NCBI GenBank assembly: GCA_001798105.1
Contig: MGRI01000033.1
Span: 2,422-19,523 of the forward strand
DNA from: Deltaproteobacteria bacterium RIFCSPHIGHO2_02_FULL_40_11
GTDB lineage: Bacteria; Bdellovibrionota; JACOXK01; 2-02-FULL-40-11
Direction of reading: 5' to 3'
DNA length: 17,102 nt
Part shown: in pieces, positions 6,861 through 13,865 of the stretch
How positions within the stretch are numbered: the stretch's first letter is position 1
How the letters are laid out: each line of letters begins with the position of its first letter
Position numbers and translations under genes: made by a program
The notes under the pieces: model-generated
Told to the model about the DNA's origin: nothing
What the model saw: only the letters and a program-made list of their open reading frames with translations
Database searches by the model: none

Positions 6861-9738
6861 CTTCCATAATTTGGATTACTTCTTGGGCGTCTGAAACTTT
6901 GATTGGGTCTTTGTCGTCGATATCAAATCCATAGAGTTTAAAAATGAGTTCATTGGTAATTTGGATGAGTTCAATTTGTTTGTATTTTATATTCATGCAA
7001 TAGGTCATAATGTCTTTTCGAAATCCTTCAAAGTCTTCCAAGTCTTCGGGCAATAAAATGGAGGCCTCAATTTCATCCCAAAAACCATGAATTTGGGAAT
7101 GTAAGTCTTTTTCAATGAAATCTAAGACAAATTTTTCGCTATAGAGACGAATCATTTTATTGTCTTGAGAAATTAAGATTAAGTGTTCCCCTTCATTTTT
7201 AAGTCCTTTTTCTCTTTTAAACTGTGCCAACGAAAATTTTTCTAAAATCAAGTCTTCGTCTTTTTGAATAAAAACTTTTCTGTGATCTTTGAGTGCGCAT
7301 TGTTTGTCTGGTGGATAAATCTCTTTAAAAGAAATTGGGTTAAATTTCGGCTCCATGTCCGCATTTTTTTGTGTGCTAAATTTTTCTAAAAATAAAGAAT
7401 CATAGCGCTTTAATTTTTTTGTAAGCGTGTGTATGCGTTCTTGCATCATGACAATGGCATCGTGTAAAAGTTCTTCGCTTCCATGTTTTAGTTCTAGATT
7501 GAGATTCGCCATTAAATATTTGAAGTCCGATTTTTCAATCGCCACTTTAATTTGATTGATTTTTTCTTCACGAATCGAAGCTTCCATGCGCTTTTCAAAG
7601 TTGATGGGGCGGATGGGGATCATTTTTAAGGTGGAAGGTTCAAAATAACGTTTTCCATTTTTCTTGGTGCTGTGGTTGCCGTACCAAAAATTAATGACAG
7701 GTGAATTTAAGATCGCCAAAATATAAAGAGGGGATTCTTTACAAATGGGTTTGGGATGCAAAGTTAAATAATTTCCCGGTTTATTTCTTTTTTCGAAAAT
7801 CTTAAAATGATTGGTTAGGCTTGTTTCGGGGGTCATCAGGACATTTTCATTTTCGCTAAAAGGAGTATTTTCTTGAATCTCACAAAAATAATTGAGTGTT
7901 GTTTTAAAAGACACGATTTGTTTTAAAATTTTACTAAAGCCCGTATCACAAATTTGTTGCCAGGGGTTTTCATTGAGTTCCCCTTGGTTTACGCCTGAAA
8001 AATAAATTTCCAAGGTTTCGTCTGAAAAAATCTTTCCAGGCCGGTCTATGAGTTCAACTTTTTGAAGAAGTTTTCCAAAAATATATTCTTCTTTCGGCGT
8101 ATCGTTTTGAAAATGAACTTTTACAATTTTAATTTTATTAACGTCTCTAAATTCTTTATGTGTGCATTTTTCAAGAAGGGTAATATATCTGGGGTGGGTA
8201 TCTCCCAAATCTACAATCGATAAGACTTTGCTGTTTTGAAGAATGTATTTTCGAAGAAGTGAGGCCCCTTCTTCTGTGGGCCAATAGGTTTCCGTTAAAA
8301 AGGCAAGTTTCCCACCTTCTCGCAGTTTAGAAAGTCCCAAAACAAAAAACCAAGAAGAATAGAGTAAGTTTGTTTCATGATATTTTTTCCAATACGGCAT
8401 GGCTTGGATGACTTCTTTAAAAAAAGACTTTTGATCATTTACAATTTGTTCGGGGGGTGCTGAAAAACAAAAATCAAATTTTTCTAAAAGTTTAATGCGA
8501 TGATGAATTTTTTTCAGATGGCCTTCTAAGGGAAGCAGACCAAAGGCGGTATCTGTTGAAAGGGAGACGCCTCCTGTAGCACGAACCATATCCAATTGAT
8601 CATCGCTAAAAAGTTTAAACGCATTTTGGTGGATCACAGAAATTGAAAGATCTGGTTTTTGATGGCTCAAAAGCTTTAGTTCTTGGGCTTGAGCGAGCGC
8701 TGAGCTTAACTTCCAAAGCAGTTTTACTTCTGTAAAGTAATGTGAAAATACATTCATGTCGCACCCAAAAAGTCCTGTCGTTAAAGCGTGGCTATAATCT
8801 TGGACGGTCTTCGGTGTAGGGTTTTCACAAAAAAGTTCCGTTTTCATGCGCCAGGCAGCTTCTAAGAGAAAGTTGCCTGTGCCACAGGCGGGATCAAAAA
8901 CCAATTTTGGAACACGATGGGTGCCCCGCAAGCGCATGAGAGACTTATCTGGGCTATGGATCAAGGTAAAATCCAACATAAACTTTGCTAAAAGGGGAGA
9001 TGTGTAATGCGCATGCTTTTTTAAGCGCGTTTCATGTAAATATTTTTCATATAAATCGGATAGACTGAGGACAGATTCATGATTCAGCGTCCAATAGCAT
9101 AGAATATGTTCCACTTCATCGAGCGTTTTGGAGCTCATTTTGTACCAAGAGTAGTTGTTGAGCCTTGCAAAAAGCCAGTTATGTTTTTGGGCAATGAGGT
9201 TGGCACAGTGTTTATTAATAAAGGAATTAATGGTTAAGTTGGGTTCTTGATACAGATTTCGGTCTGAATCCGAGAGCAAGCCCAGATTTTTCCAATAGTG
9301 AATCAAAAGCAATCGGATGGTGGTAAAGTAGGTGACCCGTGCGCAGAGAATGCCCATGGTGCGTCCCAAGAGTGAGTCAAGGCTCGCATACATACACTGT
9401 TCCAAGGCATTTTGATTGAAAGGTTTGGTGGGTTTAAAGTCATTGAGCTCGCTTAAAATGGAAGAAAGTTCGTGAATGAGCGCTTGTTTTCGACTTTGAT
9501 TCATCGAAAGCAAGGTTTCTTTTTGGGCCTCAACATCTTGCGAAATATGTTCTACCAGGCTTTGAAGGGCATACCCAAAATCAGTTTCAATGGCTTTCTG
9601 CCTGGAGGGAGAATCGATAAAACCGGTTTCCTTTTTAGGGCAAGCACCTAAATCTAAGTCAAGTTGGTCTTCTAGGGCATAGGCCGGCATTTTTGGGGCT
9701 GGAGAAAGGTTCGACTTCGAAATTGCTTCAATGGACAC
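6850..9738 (-). CDS. Eco57I/TaqI-like adenine-specific DNA methyltransferase homologue with degenerate motif IV
   Basis: The 962-aa product has the architecture of the methylase and specificity parts of type IIG (Eco57I-like) enzymes. A helical N-terminal region ends in SLSDLYEKYLHE and HYTSPLLAKFMLD (225-257), the usual lead-in to the catalytic domain. Motif I, DPACGTGNFL, is at 282-291 and binds S-adenosylmethionine. Residues 421-430 (FDFCFSAPPE) align with motif IV, where active enzymes have [N/D/S]PP[Y/F/W]; here both key positions are replaced (A427, E430). Residues about 655-712 (LYILAILNSPVINFWYG and FEPSTLKMIPI) match the TaqI-like target-recognition domain, and LIFKLYGFD near 931-939 matches the C-terminal end of such proteins. 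I see no PD-(D/E)xK nuclease motif in the N-terminus and no nuclease gene beside it. The start is a GTG directly after an in-frame TAA; AAAGG lies about 10 nt upstream. The fold assignment is strong, but methylating activity is doubtful. Confidence 0.85.
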   Translation of the reverse strand: MSIEAISKSNLSPAPKMPAYALEDQLDLDLGACPKKETGFIDSPSRQKAIETDFGYALQSLVEHISQDVEAQKETLLSMNQSRKQALIHELSSILSELNDFKPTKPFNQNALEQCMYASLDSLLGRTMGILCARVTYFTTIRLLLIHYWKNLGLLSDSDRNLYQEPNLTINSFINKHCANLIAQKHNWLFARLNNYSWYKMSSKTLDEVEHILCYWTLNHESVLSLSDLYEKYLHETRLKKHAHYTSPLLAKFMLDFTLIHSPDKSLMRLRGTHRVPKLVFDPACGTGNFLLEAAWRMKTELFCENPTPKTVQDYSHALTTGLFGCDMNVFSHYFTEVKLLWKLSSALAQAQELKLLSHQKPDLSISVIHQNAFKLFSDDQLDMVRATGGVSLSTDTAFGLLPLEGHLKKIHHRIKLLEKFDFCFSAPPEQIVNDQKSFFKEVIQAMPYWKKYHETNLLYSSWFFVLGLSKLREGGKLAFLTETYWPTEEGASLLRKYILQNSKVLSIVDLGDTHPRYITLLEKCTHKEFRDVNKIKIVKVHFQNDTPKEEYIFGKLLQKVELIDRPGKIFSDETLEIYFSGVNQGELNENPWQQICDTGFSKILKQIVSFKTTLNYFCEIQENTPFSENENVLMTPETSLTNHFKIFEKRNKPGNYLTLHPKPICKESPLYILAILNSPVINFWYGNHSTKKNGKRYFEPSTLKMIPIRPINFEKRMEASIREEKINQIKVAIEKSDFKYLMANLNLELKHGSEELLHDAIVMMQERIHTLTKKLKRYDSLFLEKFSTQKNADMEPKFNPISFKEIYPPDKQCALKDHRKVFIQKDEDLILEKFSLAQFKREKGLKNEGEHLILISQDNKMIRLYSEKFVLDFIEKDLHSQIHGFWDEIEASILLPEDLEDFEGFRKDIMTYCMNIKYKQIELIQITNELIFKLYGFDIDDKDPIKVSDAQEVIQIMEATC

Positions 9739-9810
9739 TTAAAACATACCTTTTTTGAGTGATTGTAAAACTTTGTTTAAACGGGAAGACTAGCATAGTG
9801 CCATAAAAAA

Positions 9811-9828
9811 TCTACATTATTTTGTAGA
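9811..9828. promoter_or_regulatory. Small dyad in the divergent spacer
   Basis: TCTACA-ttattt-TGTAGA is a perfect 6-bp inverted repeat with a 6-nt centre, located between the methyltransferase homologue (minus) and the small basic protein (plus). It could be an operator serving one or both genes. A repeat this short and AT-rich can also occur by chance. Confidence 0.25.
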
Positions 9829-9889
9829 GGGTGTTGGCTAAAGTTTGGGACGGCGGTTTCCGATAGGATACATAAGGAGTATCGCGACC

Positions 9890-10090
9890 ATGTCAGAACG
9901 TTTACAAAAAATAAGTAAGCACAAAAAGCCAAAAACAGGGCTACCCAAGCACGTTCAATCTTCGGCGGAGCAGCTAAGTAAAATGGAAGCAGCCGTTCGG
10001 AATTTACTTGCCCCCATGGTAGACCGTTTGCATGTTTTTGTGCACCCAGAAGCCTATAAAAAGTCATCCAAGAAGAAACACAAGAAGTAA
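9890..10090 (+). CDS. Small basic protein of unknown function (66 aa)
   Basis: The proposed start is the ATG at 9890, preceded by AAGGAG ending about 10 nt upstream; a longer frame from 9845 lacks such a signal. The product begins MSERLQKISKHKKPKTGLPK, has a short amphipathic helix (SSAEQLSKMEAAVRNLLAPM), and ends in a run of Lys/Ser/His (YKKSSKKKHKK). It has no signal peptide or cysteine. The composition would suit a nucleic-acid- or ribosome-associated protein, but that is only a guess. It is divergent from the methyltransferase homologue and 62 bp upstream of the aldolase gene, which appears to have its own promoter. Confidence 0.6.
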   Translation: MSERLQKISKHKKPKTGLPKHVQSSAEQLSKMEAAVRNLLAPMVDRLHVFVHPEAYKKSSKKKHKK

Positions 10091-10102
10091 GAGTGCCATT
10101 TC

Positions 10103-10131
10103 TTGATTTTTGCCACCCTGCGTGCTAGTTT
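10103..10131 (+). promoter_or_regulatory. Sigma-70-type promoter for the aldolase-rsmD-coaD-aspartate aminotransferase operon
   Basis: TTGATT (10103-10108) and TAGTTT (10126-10131) are 17 nt apart, and the -10 box is preceded by TGC, giving an extended -10. Transcription would start near 10138, leaving a leader of about 15 nt before the ATG at 10153. This also argues against the upstream TTG at 10132 as a start codon. Confidence 0.5.
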
Positions 10132-10152
10132 TTGAACGCGAAGGGGGACAAT

Positions 10153-11226
10153 ATGTCTAAAAATTTATTAGATTTCAGGCCGGAACATGTGCGAGGACTT
10201 TTGGGGGCAAATTCTAAAGTTTGTCTTTTAAGTTCCAAAACCATTATCAATGCCATTCAAAATGAATCTTTCATGGTGATGGCGTGTAATATTCGAATCA
10301 AACATGTGGTGCCAGGGATTATGCGTGCTGCCCAAGACCAAGATGCCATTGTTGCTTTTGAAATTGCAAAATCTGAAGGCGGCCTAGACGGTGGCTATAC
10401 AGGCTTTGTGCCCCAGACATTTTGGGAAACCCTCATTGGGTATGCAGAAGAAGTCGGCTATACCAAACCTTTTTTTATTCATGGGGATCATATTACGGTA
10501 AAAGATCAATCTGAAAAACAAATTTCCGAAGCCCGAGACTTAATTGCGGCAGAATTAAAAGCTGGCTACACCTCTTTTTGTATTGATGCTTCCTTTAATG
10601 AGATCCCAAATAATTTAAAAATTACAACACAGCTTGCAAAACCGCTTTCAGATTACGATGTCGGTTTAGAGGTAGAGGTGGGTGAAATTACGCATGTGGG
10701 CAGGGAAGGTCGACTGACAACGGTGGAAGAATCGAAGGAATTTATTGGGGGATTTATTCAAAATGGAATCCAGCCCAATTTACTGGCGATTTACAATGGG
10801 TCCAAACATGGAAATTATCGGCCCGGAGAAGAAGTGCATATTGATTTAAAGCGTACCAGAGAAGTGTATGATGCTGTTAAAAAATGGAATGTTTCCATTG
10901 CGCAGCATGGGATTACAGGAACGCCTGTTGAAATGCTGCATAAGTTTGTAGATGCGGGAGTCCGAAAAGGAAATGTAGGCACCAATTGGCAAAATGTGGC
11001 GCATCGAGGGCTTCCCAAAGATCTTTTAGATGCTATGCAAAAATGGGTGAAAGAAAACAATTCTGAACTCAAAAAGACAACGAAAGTATTTTTAAAAGAT
11101 ATTAATTCCATTCCGAAAGCCAATCAAAAGCAAATTGAAGCGGATGCCTATAAAGAGGCAACGGAATTTATTCAGGCTTTCAGAGCAAAAGGATCGGCAA
11201 GCAAACTTGCCCAAAAACTGAAATGA
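10153..11226 (+). CDS. Class II (zinc-dependent) fructose-bisphosphate-type aldolase
   Basis: The 357-aa product belongs to the class II aldolase family (fructose-1,6-/tagatose-1,6-bisphosphate aldolases), which cleave ketose bisphosphates to dihydroxyacetone phosphate and an aldehyde, normally in glycolysis and gluconeogenesis. Visible signatures are FIHGDH (108-113, catalytic Asp112 and zinc ligand His113), SFCIDAS (141-147), EVEVGEI (173-179), YNGSKHGNY (zinc ligand His219) and IAQHGITG (zinc ligand His252). The phosphate-binding region is unusual: RKGNVGTN (271-278) stands where well-known enzymes have N-x-D-T-D, so substrate range may differ. The ATG at 10153 is preceded by AGGGGG at a suitable distance; a TTG seven codons upstream is less likely. 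It is the first gene of a tight operon with rsmD 10 nt downstream. The family assignment is firm; the exact substrate is inferred. Confidence 0.85.
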   Translation: MSKNLLDFRPEHVRGLLGANSKVCLLSSKTIINAIQNESFMVMACNIRIKHVVPGIMRAAQDQDAIVAFEIAKSEGGLDGGYTGFVPQTFWETLIGYAEEVGYTKPFFIHGDHITVKDQSEKQISEARDLIAAELKAGYTSFCIDASFNEIPNNLKITTQLAKPLSDYDVGLEVEVGEITHVGREGRLTTVEESKEFIGGFIQNGIQPNLLAIYNGSKHGNYRPGEEVHIDLKRTREVYDAVKKWNVSIAQHGITGTPVEMLHKFVDAGVRKGNVGTNWQNVAHRGLPKDLLDAMQKWVKENNSELKKTTKVFLKDINSIPKANQKQIEADAYKEATEFIQAFRAKGSASKLAQKLK

Positions 11227-11236
11227 AACAGATCGT

Positions 11237-11776
11237 ATGAAAATTATTGGGGGTGAGCATAAAGGAAGAGGACTTCTTTCCCCAAGAACACTTCGGGTGC
11301 GTCCCACGTCTGATCGCGTTCGCGAAAATATTTTTAATATTATCCGAAGTAAGTGCGAAGGGGCTGTTTTTTTGGATTTATTTGCAGGGGTAGGGACCGT
11401 AGGGCTCGAAGCCTTAAGTCGCGGGGCAGAGTCTGTTACTTTTGTGGATTCGTCCTCACAATCCCTTTCTTATCTACGAAAAAATACAAAGCCTTTTCAG
11501 GGAAATATCATCATTTATCCCGTAAAATCAAAAGTTGCGCTCGTGACACTTGCCAAGAGAGGAAAAAAATTCGATTTGGTTTTTGTCGACCCTCCTTTTG
11601 ATCATGGGTATGTGCATGAAACATTAGATCTTTTAGATACACTCGATCTTTTAAATGAAGGTTTTTTGGTCATTGTTCAGCATGCCGCCCAAGAGCCCGT
11701 TCAAGATCAGTACAAAAAAATGAAACCGTATGATACGAGAAAGTATGGGATGTCGTGCGTAACGTTTCTAAATTAG
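11237..11776 (+). CDS. rsmD: 16S rRNA (guanine(966)-N(2))-methyltransferase RsmD
   Basis: The 179-aa product is full length for RsmD, which methylates N2 of G966 in 16S rRNA of the 30S subunit using S-adenosylmethionine. The N-terminus MKIIGGEHKGRGL and RPTSDRVRENIFN (22-34) are family hallmarks. FLDLFAGVGTVGLEALSRGA (45-64) is the SAM-binding motif I, and FVDPPF (116-121) is the catalytic DPPF motif of N-methyltransferases. It begins 10 nt after the aldolase gene with no clear ribosome binding site, which fits translation from the operon message. Its end overlaps coaD by 22 nt, the usual partner gene, so translational coupling is likely. Confidence 0.93.
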   Translation: MKIIGGEHKGRGLLSPRTLRVRPTSDRVRENIFNIIRSKCEGAVFLDLFAGVGTVGLEALSRGAESVTFVDSSSQSLSYLRKNTKPFQGNIIIYPVKSKVALVTLAKRGKKFDLVFVDPPFDHGYVHETLDLLDTLDLLNEGFLVIVQHAAQEPVQDQYKKMKPYDTRKYGMSCVTFLN

Positions 11777-12246
11777 CGATTTATCCGGGGTCGTTTGATC
11801 CCGTGACCAATGGTCACATCGATATTGTTCAAAGAAGTTTAAAGATTTTTGATACGGTCATTGTTTTGGTTGCTTCGCATGCGCAAAAGCAAGGGCTTTT
11901 TACACTCAAAGAAAAAATGGAAATGTTACAGGAGGCTTTTGGAAAAGAACTCCGTGTAAAAATAGATTCCACAACCGGGCTTTTGGTAGAGTATGCAAAG
12001 TCCAAGAAGGCACATGCCATTATTCGAGGGCTTCGTGCGATTTCTGATTTCGAATTTGAATTTCAAATGGAGTCCATGAATAAAAGGCTTTATCCCAATT
12101 TAGAAACCATTTTTATGATGACAGGAAGCAATCACCATTTCATTAGTTCCAGTTTGGTTCGAGAGGTCGCTTCTTTGGGGGGAAATTTAAAAGACATTGT
12201 CCCCCATTTTATTGAAGCCAGACTTCGTAAGAAATTTTCAATATGA
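11755..12246 (+). CDS. coaD: Pantetheine-phosphate adenylyltransferase CoaD
   Basis: The 163-aa product is the usual length for CoaD, which transfers AMP from ATP to 4'-phosphopantetheine to form dephospho-CoA, the penultimate step of coenzyme A synthesis in the cytosol. IYPGSFDPVTNGH (9-21) contains the nucleotidyltransferase T/HxGH motif (T18-H21); RGLRA (91-95) and the ATP-binding ISSSLVRE (130-137) are also present. It starts with GTG inside the end of rsmD; an in-frame ATG in place of this start is not available, and the N-terminus needs these codons. Its TGA overlaps the ATG of the aminotransferase gene (ATGA, 4 nt). Confidence 0.95.
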   Translation: MRNVSKLAIYPGSFDPVTNGHIDIVQRSLKIFDTVIVLVASHAQKQGLFTLKEKMEMLQEAFGKELRVKIDSTTGLLVEYAKSKKAHAIIRGLRAISDFEFEFQMESMNKRLYPNLETIFMMTGSNHHFISSSLVREVASLGGNLKDIVPHFIEARLRKKFSI

Positions 12247-13472
12247 TTTCACATCGCGTTAAAGGCATTCCAGCTTCTGAAACCTTGGTGATTGCTGCCA
12301 AAGTAAAAGAACTTCGTGCACAAGGCATCGATGTTATTTCTTTTACCGTGGGCGAGCCTGATTTTGATACCCCGTCGCACATCAAACAAGCTGCGATTCA
12401 AGCCATTGAAGAAGGATTTACAAAGTACACGGCAGGAGGTGGAATCCCAGAGCTCAGAGCTGCCATTGTAAACCGCTTAAAAGAAGATCATGGTCTTACC
12501 TATGAACCCAAAAATATCGTTGTGACCAATGGATCAAAGCAGGCGCTTTATAATTTTTTCCAAGCAACGTTGAACCCTGGCGATGAAGTTGTATTACCTG
12601 CGCCGTATTGGGTGTCTTATCCATCCATGATTCGATTGGCCGAAGGTAAACCAAAAATCATTCAGACAAGTTTAAAAAACGAATTTAAAATAACCCCAGA
12701 CCAACTTAAAAAAGCCGTGACGCCAAAAACAAAAGCTGTGGTTTTGAATTCACCTTCTAATCCCACAGGCGCTGTTTATTCTAAAGAAGAGCTTTGTCTG
12801 TTGGCCAAAGTTTTAGAAAATAAAAAATGCTGGGTTTTAAGTGACGATGCCTATGAAAAAATACTTTTTGATGGTAGAAAAATTGAAAACATCGCAGGTT
12901 TTTCTAAAAAACTTTTTGAAAAAACATTTATTTTTAAAACCCTTTCCAAGGCTTATGCCATGACAGGCTGGCGTGTGGGGGCTGTGATTGGGAAAAATCA
13001 AAAAATAATGGAGGCCATTTTAGCGCTTCAAAGCCAATCCACTTCCAGCGTGAATAGCATTGCACAAAAAGCTGCTGTCAAAGCCCTTACCAGCTCTCAA
13101 GATACGGTGAAAGCCATGGTGAAGGAATTTGAAAAAAGAAGAGATGTGATGTTGGAAGCCTTATCAACGATTCCAAACTTAAAAACGTTTCAACCCCAAG
13201 GGGCGTTTTATGTCTTTGCAGACTTTTCAGCTTATTTTTCCAAAAAATATCAAGGCGAAAAAATTGGAAATTCCATTGGCCTCAATGATTATTTCATTGA
13301 AGAAGCAAAGGTGGCCGCGGTCCCCGGTGCATACTTTGGCGCAGACAAATACCTTCGCCTGTCCTTTGCCCTTTCGATAGAGGATATTCAAACAGGAATT
13401 CAGCGCGTCAGAAAAGCGTTGGAAAAGCTTTCACCCTTACATTTTTCTTCAGGTGCTTCTAAAATAAAATAA
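12243..13472 (+). CDS. aspC: Class I PLP-dependent aspartate (possibly aspartate/prephenate) aminotransferase
   Basis: The 409-aa product is a fold-type I aminotransferase of the bacterial aspartate aminotransferase subgroup (Ib), which interconverts aspartate/2-oxoglutarate and oxaloacetate/glutamate; some members also use prephenate. Key residues are visible: W123 in APYWVSYP (stacks on the cofactor), N173 in SNPTG, D201 and Y204 in SDDAYE, the Schiff-base lysine K236 in SKAYAMTGWR, and substrate-binding R372 in YLRLSFALS. It overlaps coaD by 4 nt and ends the operon. The C-terminus runs about ten residues past the family's usual end, and its last 24 codons overlap the convergent small gene at 13400-13696. 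The gene symbol reflects the family; exact substrate preference is not proven. Confidence 0.9.
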   Translation: MISHRVKGIPASETLVIAAKVKELRAQGIDVISFTVGEPDFDTPSHIKQAAIQAIEEGFTKYTAGGGIPELRAAIVNRLKEDHGLTYEPKNIVVTNGSKQALYNFFQATLNPGDEVVLPAPYWVSYPSMIRLAEGKPKIIQTSLKNEFKITPDQLKKAVTPKTKAVVLNSPSNPTGAVYSKEELCLLAKVLENKKCWVLSDDAYEKILFDGRKIENIAGFSKKLFEKTFIFKTLSKAYAMTGWRVGAVIGKNQKIMEAILALQSQSTSSVNSIAQKAAVKALTSSQDTVKAMVKEFEKRRDVMLEALSTIPNLKTFQPQGAFYVFADFSAYFSKKYQGEKIGNSIGLNDYFIEEAKVAAVPGAYFGADKYLRLSFALSIEDIQTGIQRVRKALEKLSPLHFSSGASKIK

Positions 13473-13696
13473 CCAATGTTTTTCACATTGCCAACGGTGC
13501 GACCATCGTTTTCAATGAAGTAAATGTCATTGCCTTTCAGATCAAGGCTTTTGCCATACAAATGAATGGGGCTTAGGGCAATGGTGCTAAATGCAATTTG
13601 GTAGCACTTTTGAGCTTCAATTTTCATTTGGGAAAACGCAACGGATGTTGAAACCAAACACACACATAAAACAAAAGAGACAACACCTTTTTTCAT
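13400..13696 (-). CDS. Small secreted protein of unknown function (98 aa)
   Basis: The protein starts with a signal peptide (MKKGVVSFVLCVCLVSTSVAFS, read as positions 1-22), leaving about 76 mature residues with two cysteines (C31 and C85) that could form a disulphide in the periplasm. The mature part (IEAQKCYQIAFSTIALSPI, then LDLKGNDIYFIENDGRTVG) matches no family I know. A near-perfect ribosome binding site 5 nt before the ATG confirms the start. The last 24 or so codons overlap the 3' end of the convergent aminotransferase gene by 73 bp. The excellent translation signal plus signal peptide make this a real gene rather than an antisense shadow. Confidence 0.75.
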   Translation of the reverse strand: MKKGVVSFVLCVCLVSTSVAFSQMKIEAQKCYQIAFSTIALSPIHLYGKSLDLKGNDIYFIENDGRTVGNVKNIGYFILEAPEEKCKGESFSNAFLTR

Positions 13697-13701
13697 AGAA
13701 A

Positions 13702-13707
13702 CCTCCT
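13702..13707 (-). promoter_or_regulatory. Strong ribosome binding site of the small secreted protein
   Basis: AGGAGG on the minus strand lies 5 nt before the ATG at 13694-13696. It decides that this frame, although it overlaps another gene, is translated. Confidence 0.75.
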
Positions 13708-13778
13708 GAAAAAAACTACATTACACAACAGCGATAAGGCTAAAATAAACTTTCAATAAAGTCCAGAAAAAGCGTGTT

Positions 13779-13806
13779 TTGAGATAAAACTAGAAAATGA
13801 TACAAT
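13779..13806 (+). promoter_or_regulatory. Sigma-70-type promoter of the repeat lipoprotein gene
   Basis: TTGAGA (13779-13784) and TACAAT (13801-13806) are 16 nt apart, both close to consensus and in an AT-rich setting. Transcription would start near 13813, about 50 nt before the ATG at 13866. Confidence 0.5.
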
Positions 13807-13865
13807 AAAAGTTAAATAGGACGTTTGTAAATTAATGTAATTTTAATCTAAGTTTGAAGGGAAAA

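Noticed and set aside
8452..8457. Six-C tract inside methyltransferase motif IV as a phase-variation or frameshift site
   Set aside because: The reading frame is continuous and similar to the family on both sides, the tract is short, and the altered residues need base substitutions rather than a slip.
9845..9889. N-terminal extension of the small basic protein from 9845
   Set aside because: No ribosome binding site precedes it, and the extension contains the AAGGAG that serves the ATG at 9890.
10132..10152. In-frame TTG start seven codons before the aldolase ATG
   Set aside because: It lies at or before the expected transcription start of the 10103-10131 promoter and would include the ribosome binding site AGGGGG within the coding sequence.
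10815..11307. Minus-strand open frames opposite the aldolase and rsmD genes
   Set aside because: They are antisense to conserved enzyme genes, with no translation signal or protein-like domain.
13474..13490. Hairpin CAATGT-ttttc-ACATTG just after the aminotransferase stop
   Set aside because: The stem is short and AT-rich, no T-run follows on the plus strand, and it lies inside the coding sequence of the opposing gene, so I do not call it a terminator.
13854..13865. In-frame TTG start upstream of the lipoprotein ATG
   Set aside because: The codons it would add form the ribosome binding site GAAGGG of the ATG at 13866, and the ATG gives a normal lipoprotein signal.
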